This document shows, in pieces, positions 8,606 through 17,191 of a stretch of 64,000 nucleotides of DNA. The notes below the pieces were generated by a model. It was given only the letters and a program-made list of their open reading frames with translations, was not told where the DNA came from and searched no databases. Origin of the DNA: Bacteroidota bacterium (GTDB lineage: Bacteria; Bacteroidota; Bacteroidia; UBA7662; CANHCV01); assembly GCA_947501265.1 (NCBI GenBank), contig CANMVY010000002.1:85048-149047 (forward strand). The letters run 5' to 3'. How positions within the stretch are numbered: position 1 is the first letter of the stretch; every line of letters begins with the position of its first letter. Position numbers and translations under genes: made by a program.

Positions 8606-9130
8606 ATGAAACTCGACTGGAAAAAATCGCTTATTGCATCTTTTTTGCTCCTGCTTTTGGAGACGGCCATTCTAAAAATGAATTGGATGAACGATACCGT
8701 TGGACGGTACCAGGTTTTTCTCAATCTGATCATTATTGTGGTTTTCCAATTGGTGGCCCTTCGCGATTTCAACCAAAACCATCCTCAAGCCACAAATAAG
8801 GATCGGATGTTGTTCATCATCCCCTTCAATTTATTGATCACCATCATCTTTGTACTTGGAAGCGGCCTTCTATTCCAAACGGTTTTCACCCAAGAAGTGG
8901 CAGCTGCAATCCGTGAAAAATCCTTACTCCTTGAACAATCTCGCGCAAGCATGGGCGGAAAATCATTGGTTCAACAAAATGAACTGATTGCAAAAGAATT
9001 AGACCTCATTAAAAAGACGTTTACTTGGGAAGGGATTTTCATTTTCAAAGGAGCCATCACCCTCTTTCAATCCATGCTTTTGGGCAGTATTTTAGCATTT
9101 ACCCTGAACGGTAAAAAATTATTCGACTAA
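8606..9130 (+). CDS. Small membrane protein, possibly DUF4199-like
   Basis: The 174-residue protein has four predicted membrane helices (around residues 9-24, 37-52, 70-95 and 150-168) with a charged, partly helical loop between helices 3 and 4. The helix pattern and size resemble DUF4199 proteins common in Bacteroidota, but this is a loose match from memory. The ATG comes only 5 nt after the tRNA terminator T-tract, so either read-through from the tRNA promoter or a weak element in the T-tract itself (TTTTTTTG, 3 nt before ATG) must express it. Function unknown. Confidence 0.7.
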   Translation: MKLDWKKSLIASFLLLLLETAILKMNWMNDTVGRYQVFLNLIIIVVFQLVALRDFNQNHPQATNKDRMLFIIPFNLLITIIFVLGSGLLFQTVFTQEVAAAIREKSLLLEQSRASMGGKSLVQQNELIAKELDLIKKTFTWEGIFIFKGAITLFQSMLLGSILAFTLNGKKLFD

Positions 9131-9139
9131 TCTACCTGC

Positions 9140-9586
9140 ATGAAATATCCTTTCAACGTAAGAATTTACGCCATCATCCAAAATCAAGGAAAGGTACTGG
9201 TGTCCGACGAATCCTACGACAATTGGCACATTACTAAATTTCCTGGAGGAGGTTTGGAATTTGGTGAAGGGACCATCGACTGCATAAAGAGAGAATTGTG
9301 GGAAGAACTTGGTATTCACATTAATTCTGTTGAACATTTTTACACTACCGACTTCTTTCAGGCTTCTGCCCAAAATCCGAAAGTACAGGTCATTAGCATT
9401 TATTATCAGGTTAATTTGGAGAATCCCAATCAAATTGCGGTGAAGGAAAAACCCTTTGATTTTGGGCTAAATTCCATTAAACAATGTTTTCGATGGATTG
9501 ATATTGCCTCCATTGAAGCCAACACGCTAACCTTACCAGTAGATCAAGTAGTGGCCATGAAATTGAAAAGCGGTTATTTAGAATAA
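9140..9586 (+). CDS. NUDIX hydrolase
   Basis: The 148-residue protein contains a perfect NUDIX box, GGLEFGEGTIDCIKRELWEE followed by LGI, matching GX5EX7REUXEEXGU, where the Glu residues bind Mg2+. Such enzymes hydrolyse nucleoside diphosphates linked to another moiety. No specificity motif that I know is visible. It follows the small membrane protein by 9 nt and is probably in the same transcript. Confidence 0.88.
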   Translation: MKYPFNVRIYAIIQNQGKVLVSDESYDNWHITKFPGGGLEFGEGTIDCIKRELWEELGIHINSVEHFYTTDFFQASAQNPKVQVISIYYQVNLENPNQIAVKEKPFDFGLNSIKQCFRWIDIASIEANTLTLPVDQVVAMKLKSGYLE

Positions 9587-9603
9587 ATAAAAACAATTTG
9601 GCT

Positions 9604-9611
9604 TATCTTTG
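9604..9611 (+). promoter_or_regulatory. -7 element of the suf operon
   Basis: TATCTTTG matches the consensus exactly and lies 26 nt before sufB. No good TTTG sits 19 nt upstream, so another factor may assist. I see no convincing Fur or IscR site. Confidence 0.6.
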
Positions 9612-9637
9612 CGTTTCGAAAGCAAAACCGCTTTTTT

Positions 9638-11080
9638 ATGAGCAAAGACCAAGAAATATTAGATTCGATTACTTCGCAGGAATACCAGTGGGGATTCGAA
9701 AGTAATATTGACCAAGAAATCGCCGCCATTGGCCTTTCTGAAGATACCATTCGCTTCATTTCAAAAAAGAAAAACGAACCCGAATGGATGTTGGAGTGGA
9801 GATTAAAAGCGTTTGAAATTTGGAAATCCATGCCCGAGCCAAACTGGCAAAATTTGGAATACGCACCAGTTGATTTTCAATCCATTTCTTATTACGCAGA
9901 ACCCAAAAAGAAAACCTTGAACTCGTTGGATGAGCTTGATCCAGAAATTAAAGCCACCTATGACAAACTCGGAATACCTTTGGAGGAACAAAAACTTTTG
10001 GCAGGAGTGGCAGTAGATGCCGTTCTCGATTCGGTTTCGGTCGTTACCACCTACAAAGAACGGCTTGCTCAAGATGGCATTATTTTTTGCAGTTTTAGCG
10101 AAGCCGTACACGAACATCCAGAATTGGTAAAAAAATACCTCGGTTCGGTTGTTCCTGTAGCAGACAATTATTTCTCGGCTCTCAATTGCGCCGTATTTTC
10201 CGATGGTTCTTTTGTTTATATCCCCAAAGGAGTTCGTTGCCCCATGGAATTATCCACCTATTTCCGCATCAATGCGAAAAACACAGGTCAATTTGAACGC
10301 ACCTTGATTATCGCCGATGATCACAGTTATGTTTCGTATTTGGAAGGTTGCACAGCACCCCAACGCGACGAAAATCAGCTCCACGCAGCAGTAGTTGAAT
10401 TGGTAGCCATGGAACATGCAGAGATCAAATATTCCACGGTTCAAAACTGGTTTCCAGGTGATAAAGATGGAAAGGGTGGAATTTATAATTTCGTGACCAA
10501 ACGAGGCGCCTGCTTAGGAAATCACTCCAAAATTTCTTGGACCCAAGTCGAAACTGGCTCGGCTGTTACGTGGAAATACCCTTCTTGTATTTTAAAAGGC
10601 GATTACAGCGTAGGAGAATTTTATTCCGTTGCCGTAACCAACAACTTCCAACAAGCCGATACCGGGACAAAAATGATTCATACGGGGAAACACACCCGTT
10701 CTCGAATCGTTTCAAAAGGAATTAGCGCAGGAAAAAGTCAGAACAGCTACAGAGGACTGGTTCGTGTAAACAAACGTGCTGAAGGTGCTCGGAACTTCTC
10801 CCAATGCGATTCATTGTTGTTGGGCGATCGTTGCGGGGCTCACACTTTCCCCTATTTCGAAATTCTCAACAATTCAGCCAACGTAGAACACGAAGCAACC
10901 ACCTCCAAAATTGGAGAAGATATTCTTTTCTACTTCCGTCAAAGAGGAATTGGAGAGGAAGATGCCGTTGCTATGATTGTGAACGGATATGCCAAAGAAG
11001 TCTTGGATCAACTCCCCATGGAGTTTGCCGTAGAAGCCAAAAAATTATTAGCCATTAGTTTAGAAGGAAGCGTAGGATAA
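9638..11080 (+). CDS. sufB: Fe-S cluster assembly scaffold SufB
   Basis: The 480-residue protein is a full-length Suf[21 protein letters not shown], the beta-helix core, and the conserved region [18 protein letters not shown] near residue 390, which carries the cysteines implicated in cluster building. With SufC and SufD it forms the SufBC2D complex that assembles Fe-S clusters in the cytoplasm. It leads a tightly packed operon; its stop codon overlaps the sufC start by 1 nt (TAATG). Confidence 0.96.
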   Translation: MSKDQEILDSITSQEYQWGFESNIDQEIAAIGLSEDTIRFISKKKNEPEWMLEWRLKAFEIWKSMPEPNWQNLEYAPVDFQSISYYAEPKKKTLNSLDELDPEIKATYDKLGIPLEEQKLLAGVAVDAVLDSVSVVTTYKERLAQDGIIFCSFSEAVHEHPELVKKYLGSVVPVADNYFSALNCAVFSDGSFVYIPKGVRCPMELSTYFRINAKNTGQFERTLIIADDHSYVSYLEGCTAPQRDENQLHAAVVELVAMEHAEIKYSTVQNWFPGDKDGKGGIYNFVTKRGACLGNHSKISWTQVETGSAVTWKYPSCILKGDYSVGEFYSVAVTNNFQQADTGTKMIHTGKHTRSRIVSKGISAGKSQNSYRGLVRVNKRAEGARNFSQCDSLLLGDRCGAHTFPYFEILNNSANVEHEATTSKIGEDILFYFRQRGIGEEDAVAMIVNGYAKEVLDQLPMEFAVEAKKLLAISLEGSVG

Positions 11081-11838
11081 TGTTACAAATCAAAAACTTA
11101 CATGCCCAAATTGAGGGCAAACCCATCTTAAAAGGGATCAATCTCGAAGTTAAAGCTGGAACGGTTCACGCCATCATGGGACCCAATGGTTCGGGCAAAA
11201 GTACCCTTTCCTCCGTTATTGCAGGTCGGGAAGAATACGAAGTAACCGAAGGCGAAATTTGGTTCAATGGCGTCAATATCCTTGAATTAGAACCTGAAGA
11301 GCGAGCTAGAGAAGGACTGTTTTTGGCGTTTCAATACCCGATTGAAATTCCCGGTGTTTCCAACGCCAATTTCATCAAAATGGCGGTTAACGAAGTAAGA
11401 AAACACAAAGGATTGGAATCCCTCTCGGCAACCGATTTCCTAAAATTGATGCGTGAAAAAGCTGCGCTTGTAGGTTTGAAAGACGATTTCTTGAAGCGAT
11501 CTGTAAACGCAGGATTTTCCGGAGGCGAGAAAAAAAGAAACGAAATCTTCCAATTGGCCATGCTCGATCCAAAATTGAGTATCCTTGATGAAACCGATTC
11601 TGGTTTGGATATCGATGCGCTTCGTACCGTGGCTGAAGGCGTAAACGCTCTAAAAAATTCTGAAAACGCTTTTTTGGTTATTACCCACTACCAACGACTA
11701 TTGGATTACATCGTTCCAGATGTTGTTCACGTTTTGTACGATGGACGCATTGTTGAAACTGGTGATAAAAATCTTGCTCTAAAATTAGAAGACCAAGGAT
11801 ACGATTGGGTGATTGAAAAGCATAAACAGGAGGCGTAA
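11080..11838 (+). CDS. sufC: Fe-S assembly ATPase SufC
   Basis: The 252-residue soluble ABC-type ATPase has Walker [10 protein letters not shown] near residue 33, the signature [10 protein letters not shown] near 147 and Walker [13 protein letters not shown]. SufC hydrolyses ATP to remodel SufB-SufD during cluster assembly. It lies between sufB and sufD as expected; length is standard. The variant signature GGEKKR rather than GGQ is the normal SufC form. Confidence 0.96.
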   Translation: MLQIKNLHAQIEGKPILKGINLEVKAGTVHAIMGPNGSGKSTLSSVIAGREEYEVTEGEIWFNGVNILELEPEERAREGLFLAFQYPIEIPGVSNANFIKMAVNEVRKHKGLESLSATDFLKLMREKAALVGLKDDFLKRSVNAGFSGGEKKRNEIFQLAMLDPKLSILDETDSGLDIDALRTVAEGVNALKNSENAFLVITHYQRLLDYIVPDVVHVLYDGRIVETGDKNLALKLEDQGYDWVIEKHKQEA

Positions 11839-11840
11839 AC

Positions 11841-12962
11841 ATGTTTCAAGAACAACTTCCTGCACTTTTTGAAAAATGGGGAAAACCCGAATTGGCACAA
11901 ATTGCTAAAAATGGTTCATTTCCAAATCGAAAAGTAGAATCTTGGAAATATACTCCCGTTCAGAATATCCAAATTTCAGAAAGCGAGAAAAGCACCCTAA
12001 ATCTTCCTTTTGAAGGCATTTTGTTGGAACCCAACACCCAAGCCGAAGGAATTCAAATCGGATTTGAAGCAGTAGATTTTCCCCGAAAAGACATTTTCGA
12101 TGATTTTGCTAACGAATCTTTCCAACTTGTTCTAACGGTAACCATTAGCCGGAAGTTCAAGTCAGAATTACCGCTCATTTGGGTTCATCAACCCACCTCG
12201 GTTTCAACCGATTGCATCAAAATTATCGTAGAAGAAGGTGCCACAGCCAATTTTATTGAATTGTATCAAGGAAACCAACAATTGGCCTTGACGTATTCCA
12301 ACATTTTGGTGGGAGTTAATGCTATCTTCAACCACTTTCAGTTTCAGTTTGATGGATTCAAGGCGGGCATGCCCCAAGTTTTATCCAAAATTTATGCTCA
12401 GCAGCATGCCCAATCAACCTACCAACATACGGTCATTACTTTTGATGGCTCTTGGATACGGAATGAATTGAATGTTACTCATTTAGGAGAATACTTGTTC
12501 ACCGGAATGAACGGACTTTATGTAGCCGATGGAAATCGATTGGTCGACAATCACACCAACTTGGAACATGCAAAACCGAACGGAGAGAGTTCTGAATTCT
12601 ACAAAGGGATTGCCATGGATCGTGGACAAGCCGTTTTCAACGGGAGAATTCATGTTTTCCAAGATGCTCAGAAAACCAATGCGTTTCAAAATAACCAAAA
12701 TCTTCTTTTGAGCAATGAAGCGCAGATCAATGCAAAACCACAATTGGAAATTTTTGCAGATGATGTAAAATGTTCCCACGGCGCAACCGTTGGGAAATTG
12801 CGTCAAGACGAAATCTTTTATCTCCAATCCCGCGGTCTTTCCAAAGAAACAGCAACTCAGCTCCTCACCAATGCTTTCGGAGCCGAAGTGATAGAAAAGA
12901 TTGAAAATGAAACCCTTCGTAGCTATTGCTTGGAAGCCTGGAACAATAAAATGGGTATTTAA
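11841..12962 (+). CDS. sufD: Fe-S assembly protein SufD
   Basis: The 373-residue protein is a paralogue of SufB with a shorter N-terminus. It shares the C-terminal beta-helix and the conserved DDVKCSHGATVGKLRQDEIF segment, whose His corresponds to the SufB-SufD interface region. It begins 2 nt after sufC and overlaps sufS by 1 nt (TAATG). It partners SufB in the scaffold and is thought to help iron entry. Confidence 0.95.
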   Translation: MFQEQLPALFEKWGKPELAQIAKNGSFPNRKVESWKYTPVQNIQISESEKSTLNLPFEGILLEPNTQAEGIQIGFEAVDFPRKDIFDDFANESFQLVLTVTISRKFKSELPLIWVHQPTSVSTDCIKIIVEEGATANFIELYQGNQQLALTYSNILVGVNAIFNHFQFQFDGFKAGMPQVLSKIYAQQHAQSTYQHTVITFDGSWIRNELNVTHLGEYLFTGMNGLYVADGNRLVDNHTNLEHAKPNGESSEFYKGIAMDRGQAVFNGRIHVFQDAQKTNAFQNNQNLLLSNEAQINAKPQLEIFADDVKCSHGATVGKLRQDEIFYLQSRGLSKETATQLLTNAFGAEVIEKIENETLRSYCLEAWNNKMGI

Positions 12963-14188
12963 TGGAATTCGATGTAAACCTCATTCGTCAACAGTTTCCG
13001 ATCCTTTCGGAAGCCACCATTCACGGAAAACCTTTGGTTTACTTCGATAATGCAGCAACAACCCAAAAGCCACAATCGGTTATCGATGCAATTTCGCATT
13101 ATTACCGTACCGAAAATGCTAATGTGCACCGCGGAGTTCACGATTTGAGCCAACGCGCCACCCAGAATTTTGAAAATACCCGAAACGAATTGGCGCGTTA
13201 CCTTGGAAATATTGATCCTAAAACCATCATTTTTACCAAAGGAACCACCGAATCCATCAATTTGGTGGCCCACTCCTACCCGATGGCTTTCCTCAAACCT
13301 GGGGATTCCATTCTCATTACCGAAATGGAACACCATGCCAATATCGTTCCCTGGCAAATGGCTTGCGAAAGGCATGGATTGAATTTAAAAGTATTGCCCA
13401 TCAACGAAAAAGGCGAATGGGACTTGGAATTCCTTCCGAAACTTTTGGACGAAAACGTCAAATTCATCGCTTGTTCGTGGGTATCCAATACCCTTGGAAC
13501 CATTAATCCCATTCAAACCATGATCGATGCTGCCAGAAAAATTGGTGCAAAAATTTTGGTCGATGGGGCACAAGCGGTCGGGCACTTCAAGGTTGATTTA
13601 AAATCGTTGGACGCCGATTTTTTTGTTTTTTCTGCCCATAAAATGTTTGGTCCAACGGGACTTGGTTTCTTGGTTGGAAAGGAAGAGTTGCTTCAACAAA
13701 TGCCACCATATCAAACCGGTGGAGAAATGATTCAAGAAGTAACTTTTGAGAAAACCACGTTCAATGGCCTTCCTTTCAAGTTTGAGACGGGTACTCCGGC
13801 CATTGCAGAAGTCATTGCTTTCCAAAAGAGTCTTCAATTTCTGAATACGATTTCCCTTGATAAAGCCCATCAACACGAAAGTTTGTTGCTTAAAAGAGCT
13901 ACAGATGGACTAAATGAAATTCCAGAAATTGTATTTTTTGGAACATCCGATCAAAAAGTTTCCGTTTTATCCTTTAATCTCAACGGAGTTCATCCTTTCG
14001 ATATAGGAACCATTTTAGATCAACGTGGAATTGCAATTCGCACCGGACATCACTGCACTCAACCCATCATGCAAAAATTCAAGGTACCCGGCATGTGCAG
14101 GGCATCTTTCTCCCTTTACAATACCATTGAAGAGGTTGACTTTTTTATTGAATCGGTAAGGAAAGCAGCTAAAATGTTGTGTTCATGA
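12962..14188 (+). CDS. sufS: Cysteine desulfurase SufS (group II)
   Basis: The 408-residue PLP enzyme takes sulfur from cysteine and gives it to SufE. The PLP lysine is in FSAHKMFGPTG near residue 227 and the catalytic cysteine in RTGHHCTQP near residue 364, which is the group II (SufS/CsdA) arrangement. It overlaps sufE by 4 nt. Length and motif spacing match the family. Confidence 0.96.
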   Translation: MEFDVNLIRQQFPILSEATIHGKPLVYFDNAATTQKPQSVIDAISHYYRTENANVHRGVHDLSQRATQNFENTRNELARYLGNIDPKTIIFTKGTTESINLVAHSYPMAFLKPGDSILITEMEHHANIVPWQMACERHGLNLKVLPINEKGEWDLEFLPKLLDENVKFIACSWVSNTLGTINPIQTMIDAARKIGAKILVDGAQAVGHFKVDLKSLDADFFVFSAHKMFGPTGLGFLVGKEELLQQMPPYQTGGEMIQEVTFEKTTFNGLPFKFETGTPAIAEVIAFQKSLQFLNTISLDKAHQHESLLLKRATDGLNEIPEIVFFGTSDQKVSVLSFNLNGVHPFDIGTILDQRGIAIRTGHHCTQPIMQKFKVPGMCRASFSLYNTIEEVDFFIESVRKAAKMLCS

Positions 14189-14610
14189 ATAAATCCATCG
14201 CTCAATTGCAAGATGAACTGATTGAGGTTTTTTCTTTCCTTGATGATTGGGAAGATAAGTATTCAGTCATTATCGATTATGGGAAACAATTATCCGCTTT
14301 CCCAGAAGAGTTTAAAAGAGACGAATTCATCGTAAAAGGCTGCCAATCCAGGGTTTGGATAGTTGGTCAAAAAATGGAAAATGGCGAAATTCACTATCAT
14401 GCCGATAGCGATGCCATCATCACCAAAGGTCTCGTTGCATTGGTTCTTTCCATCTTTAACAACCAAAAACCATCGGAAATTATTCATGCAAATCTGGATT
14501 TCTTCGAAAAGATTGGATTGGGATCTCACCTCACTCCTACCCGAGCCAACGGACTATTAGAAATGATCAAAAGGGTAAAAAACATTGCACAAACGTTTGA
14601 AAAGTCATGA
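14185..14610 (+). CDS. sufE: Sulfur acceptor SufE
   Basis: The ORF track opens at a GTG at 14179; I prefer ATG at 14185, which overlaps the sufS stop as ATGA and gives 141 residues. The active cysteine is in KGCQSRVWI near residue 52, typical of SufE/CsdE. It accepts persulfide sulfur from SufS and passes it to SufB. Having SufE rather than SufU agrees with a Gram-negative suf system. Confidence 0.94.
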   Translation: MNKSIAQLQDELIEVFSFLDDWEDKYSVIIDYGKQLSAFPEEFKRDEFIVKGCQSRVWIVGQKMENGEIHYHADSDAIITKGLVALVLSIFNNQKPSEIIHANLDFFEKIGLGSHLTPTRANGLLEMIKRVKNIAQTFEKS

Positions 14611-14924
14611 ATAAATCAACGATAGAATTGCAAAACGACGTCATCGAGGTGATCAAAACCTGCCATGACCCAGAAATTCCTGTAAACATTTACGAATTAG
14701 GTCTGATTTATGAGGTTAAAGTGAATGCAGACTTTTTCGTAGATGTTCTAATGACCCTGACTTCACCTTCTTGTCCGGTTGCGGGTTCCCTTCCTGGAGA
14801 GGTTGAAGATAAAATTAAGGGGATGGAAGGAGTTGAAGGAGCGAAAGTTACGCTTACGTTTGATCCTCCTTGGACCCAAGATTTAATGAGTGAAGCAGCG
14901 AAGTTAGAACTAGGGATGTTTTAA
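14607..14924 (+). CDS. DUF59 (MIP18-like) Fe-S assembly accessory protein
   Basis: The 105-residue protein has the DUF59 signature: DPEIPVNIYELGLIYEV, then LTSPSCPVAGSLPGEVE with the reactive-type Cys, and VTLTFDPPWTQDLMSEAAK. Bacteroidota suf operons commonly end with such a gene, and family members (SufT, MIP18/CIA2) act in cluster maturation or delivery. It overlaps sufE by 4 nt. The exact step is not proven for this branch. Confidence 0.9.
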   Translation: MNKSTIELQNDVIEVIKTCHDPEIPVNIYELGLIYEVKVNADFFVDVLMTLTSPSCPVAGSLPGEVEDKIKGMEGVEGAKVTLTFDPPWTQDLMSEAAKLELGMF

Positions 14925-14938
14925 CCGGATTTTCATTG

Positions 14939-14946
14939 TACCTTTG
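14939..14946 (+). promoter_or_regulatory. -7 element of the E2 gene
   Basis: TACCTTTG matches the consensus and ends 19 nt before the ATG of the acyltransferase gene. It separates this gene from the suf operon. Confidence 0.55.
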
Positions 14947-14965
14947 CACATATTTTCTTTGAATC

Positions 14966-16282
14966 ATGGCTCAATTTGAACTTTTGATGCCCAAAATGGG
15001 CGAATCAATTACCGAGGCAACTATCCTCAAATGGTTAAAAAAAGAAGGCGATTCCATCGCTTTGGATGAAGCAGTGTTAGAAATTGCGACAGATAAAGTC
15101 GATTCTGAAGTTCCTTCTCCGGTTGCGGGCGTTTTAACAAAAGTGATGTTCAAAGAGAACGATGTTGTTGCCGTTGGCACTCCACTTGCGATCATTGAAA
15201 CTGAAGCTTCGGTGGCCGCAGCTCCTGCCGCAACACCAGCTCCGGCTCCTGTTGCTGAAGCAGCCCCTGCTCCAACTCCTGTTGCGGCACCTGTTGCTCC
15301 AGCGCAAGTTGCAGCTCCAGTTTCTCAGGGTGATCGTTTTTACTCTCCTTTGGTTCTGAATATTGCCAAACAAGAAGGAATCGGAATGGCTGAATTGGAA
15401 ACTATTCCCAGTACCGGAGCCGAAGGTCGATTAACGAAAAAAGATATTTTATCTTACGTTTCGCAGCGCGGACAAGCCCCTGCGGCGGCTGATGCTGCTC
15501 CCGCTCCGATTGCTGCCCCTGCAGCAGCTGCTCCTGCGCCAACCCCAGCTCCTGCTCCCATTTCCATCAACGGAAGAGAAGAGATCATCGAAATGGATCG
15601 CATGCGCAAAATGATTGGAGAAAACATGGTGAAGGCAAAACAGATTGCCCCTCACGTGACCTCTTTCGTTGAAGCCGATGTAACCAACATCGTTAAATGG
15701 AGAGATAAAGTAAAAGGTAATTTCGAAAAGAAATACGGCACCAAGCTAACGTTTACGCCCATTTTTATGGAAGCCATCATCAAGGCGATCAAAGATTACC
15801 CGATGATCAATGTTTCCGTTCAGGGTGATAAAATCATCAAGAAAAATTACATCAATTTAGGAATGGCAGCTGCATTACCAAGCGGCAACCTAATTGTTCC
15901 CGTTATTCACGATGCTGATTTCCTAAATCTACCCGGTTTGGCGGCTAAAGTAAACGATTTAGCGAACCGTGCTCGAACCAACAAATTGAAACCGGAAGAA
16001 ATTCAGGGAGGTACGTATACATTAACCAACGTTGGTTCTTTTGGCAACTGGATGGGAACGCCCATCATACCTCAGCCTCAAGTTGCCATCTTGGCGGTTG
16101 GTGCCATCATTAAAAAACCAGCGGTCATCGAAACTCCTGAAGGTGACATGATTGCTGTTCGTCACAAAATGTTCTTGAGCCATAGTTACGACCACCGTGT
16201 TGTTGATGGTGCACTTGGAGGCATGTTTGTTCGACGCGTTGCTGATTACTTGGAACAGTGGGATGTTTCCCGCGATTCGTAA
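14966..16282 (+). CDS. 2-oxoacid dehydrogenase E2 (dihydrolipoamide acyltransferase)
   Basis: The 438-residue protein has, in order, a lipoyl domain with the modified lysine K44 in ATDKVDSEVPSP, an Ala/Pro-rich swinging linker, an E1/E3-binding domain at about 125-170 (FYSPLVLNIAKQEGIGM), a second Ala/Pro linker, and the catalytic core ending in SYDHRVVDGALGG with the active His near 410. The MPKMGESI start is usual for branched-chain or 2-oxoglutarate E2. No E1 or E3 gene is adjacent, so the complex (pyruvate, branched-chain or 2-oxoglutarate) cannot be assigned. Confidence 0.9.
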   Translation: MAQFELLMPKMGESITEATILKWLKKEGDSIALDEAVLEIATDKVDSEVPSPVAGVLTKVMFKENDVVAVGTPLAIIETEASVAAAPAATPAPAPVAEAAPAPTPVAAPVAPAQVAAPVSQGDRFYSPLVLNIAKQEGIGMAELETIPSTGAEGRLTKKDILSYVSQRGQAPAAADAAPAPIAAPAAAAPAPTPAPAPISINGREEIIEMDRMRKMIGENMVKAKQIAPHVTSFVEADVTNIVKWRDKVKGNFEKKYGTKLTFTPIFMEAIIKAIKDYPMINVSVQGDKIIKKNYINLGMAAALPSGNLIVPVIHDADFLNLPGLAAKVNDLANRARTNKLKPEEIQGGTYTLTNVGSFGNWMGTPIIPQPQVAILAVGAIIKKPAVIETPEGDMIAVRHKMFLSHSYDHRVVDGALGGMFVRRVADYLEQWDVSRDS

Positions 16283-16284
16283 TA

Positions 16285-16312
16285 AAAAAATCCCGCTGAT
16301 GCGGGATTTTTT
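16285..16312. terminator. Bidirectional terminator between E2 gene and the ftcD-idi operon
   Basis: AAAAATCCCGC and GCGGGATTTTT form a long stem with a 4-nt loop and A/T tracts on both sides. It lies between two convergent operons and can stop transcription from either side. Confidence 0.88.
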
Positions 16313-16319
16313 GTTGGTT

Positions 16320-16676
16320 TTAACCTGAATAATATTTTCGAAAAAGCACTTTCATGGCTTCTCGTTTGAGAATCACCATGGCTAAATCTTTTCCTTCCAA
16401 TTCATTGCCATGAAAAGGCAAATCTTCGGGTTTTAAATCGATTCGATACAGGAGTGAAGCCAATTGTTCTCCGTTGGATTCTCCCAAATGCCCGCAAAGG
16501 GAAGAAATGTTTTCCAAAAGTTCACCGGGATTTTGCGCACTCATCTCATAAGGAGCACCGGCTAATGCTAAATCTTTATTGAATTGGGCTACAATCTCCT
16601 CAACAAATCCAGGAAAACTGACCCATTCTGAAGGATTGGCGGCAACCAATGGAATTTGTGCAAGTGTGAGCTTCAT
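16320..16676 (-). CDS. Conserved-looking small protein of unknown function
   Basis: I do not recognise this 118-residue soluble protein (MKLTLAQIPLVAANPSEWVS). It has no signal peptide or membrane helix and appears mostly helical, with paired Leu/Glu-rich segments (GEQLASLLYRIDL). Its ATG overlaps the idi stop (TAATG), and it ends just before the shared terminator, so it is the last gene of the ftcD-idi operon. Coding appearance is supported by this coupling. Confidence 0.68.
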   Translation of the reverse strand: MKLTLAQIPLVAANPSEWVSFPGFVEEIVAQFNKDLALAGAPYEMSAQNPGELLENISSLCGHLGESNGEQLASLLYRIDLKPEDLPFHGNELEGKDLAMVILKREAMKVLFRKYYSG

Positions 16677-17191
16677 TAAAGACCTAATTCAACTTTTTTA
16701 TCGACGATGAGATGAAACCAAACGGTGTATTTTTCTGGATGCACCTCCAAATCAAATTCCAACTCTTTCCAAGAAATCCATTTCCAATCGGACACTTCAT
16801 CGGGATCAGGCCACGGTTTTCCGTCGAATTCTCCAAAGAAAACGTGATCGTATTCATGTTCGGTAAGCCCATTATCAAACTTTGCTAAATACTTGAATTG
16901 AAAAGCTGGCTGAAGTTCTACCTCAATTCCCATTTCTTCTTTCAAGCGACGTTTGGCTGCAGGAAGCGATTCTTCCCCTGGAGATGGATGCGAACAACAC
17001 GTATTGGTCCAAAGTCCGCCCGAATGGTATTTTGCGGGATTTCGCTGGTGAATAAGCCACTCGCCCTTTTTGTTAAATAAAAGAACAGAAATAGCACGAT
17101 GTAGGGCTCCTTCTTCGTGAGCGGCCTGTTTGCCCATGCTACCAATGACTTGGTCTTGGTCGTTCACTAAGATAACTTGTGGTTCTTCCAT
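16676..17191 (-). CDS. idi: Isopentenyl-diphosphate delta-isomerase, type I
   Basis: The 171-residue protein has the type I IDI active-site segment TNTCCSHPSPGE (catalytic Cys at 65 or 66) and EHEYDHVFFGE with the catalytic Glu near 113. It interconverts IPP and DMAPP for isoprenoid and quinone synthesis. Its NUDIX-like fold is complete and of normal length. It is coupled to ftcD upstream and an unknown downstream by TAATG overlaps, an unusual pairing of isoprenoid and histidine metabolism. Confidence 0.93.
   Translation of the reverse strand: MEEPQVILVNDQDQVIGSMGKQAAHEEGALHRAISVLLFNKKGEWLIHQRNPAKYHSGGLWTNTCCSHPSPGEESLPAAKRRLKEEMGIEVELQPAFQFKYLAKFDNGLTEHEYDHVFFGEFDGKPWPDPDEVSDWKWISWKELEFDLEVHPEKYTVWFHLIVDKKVELGL

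Noticed and set aside
9575-9600. TTATTTAGAATAA palindrome before sufB as an iron or Fe-S operator
   Set aside because: It is AT-rich, overlaps the NUDIX stop and does not resemble a Fur or IscR box closely enough.
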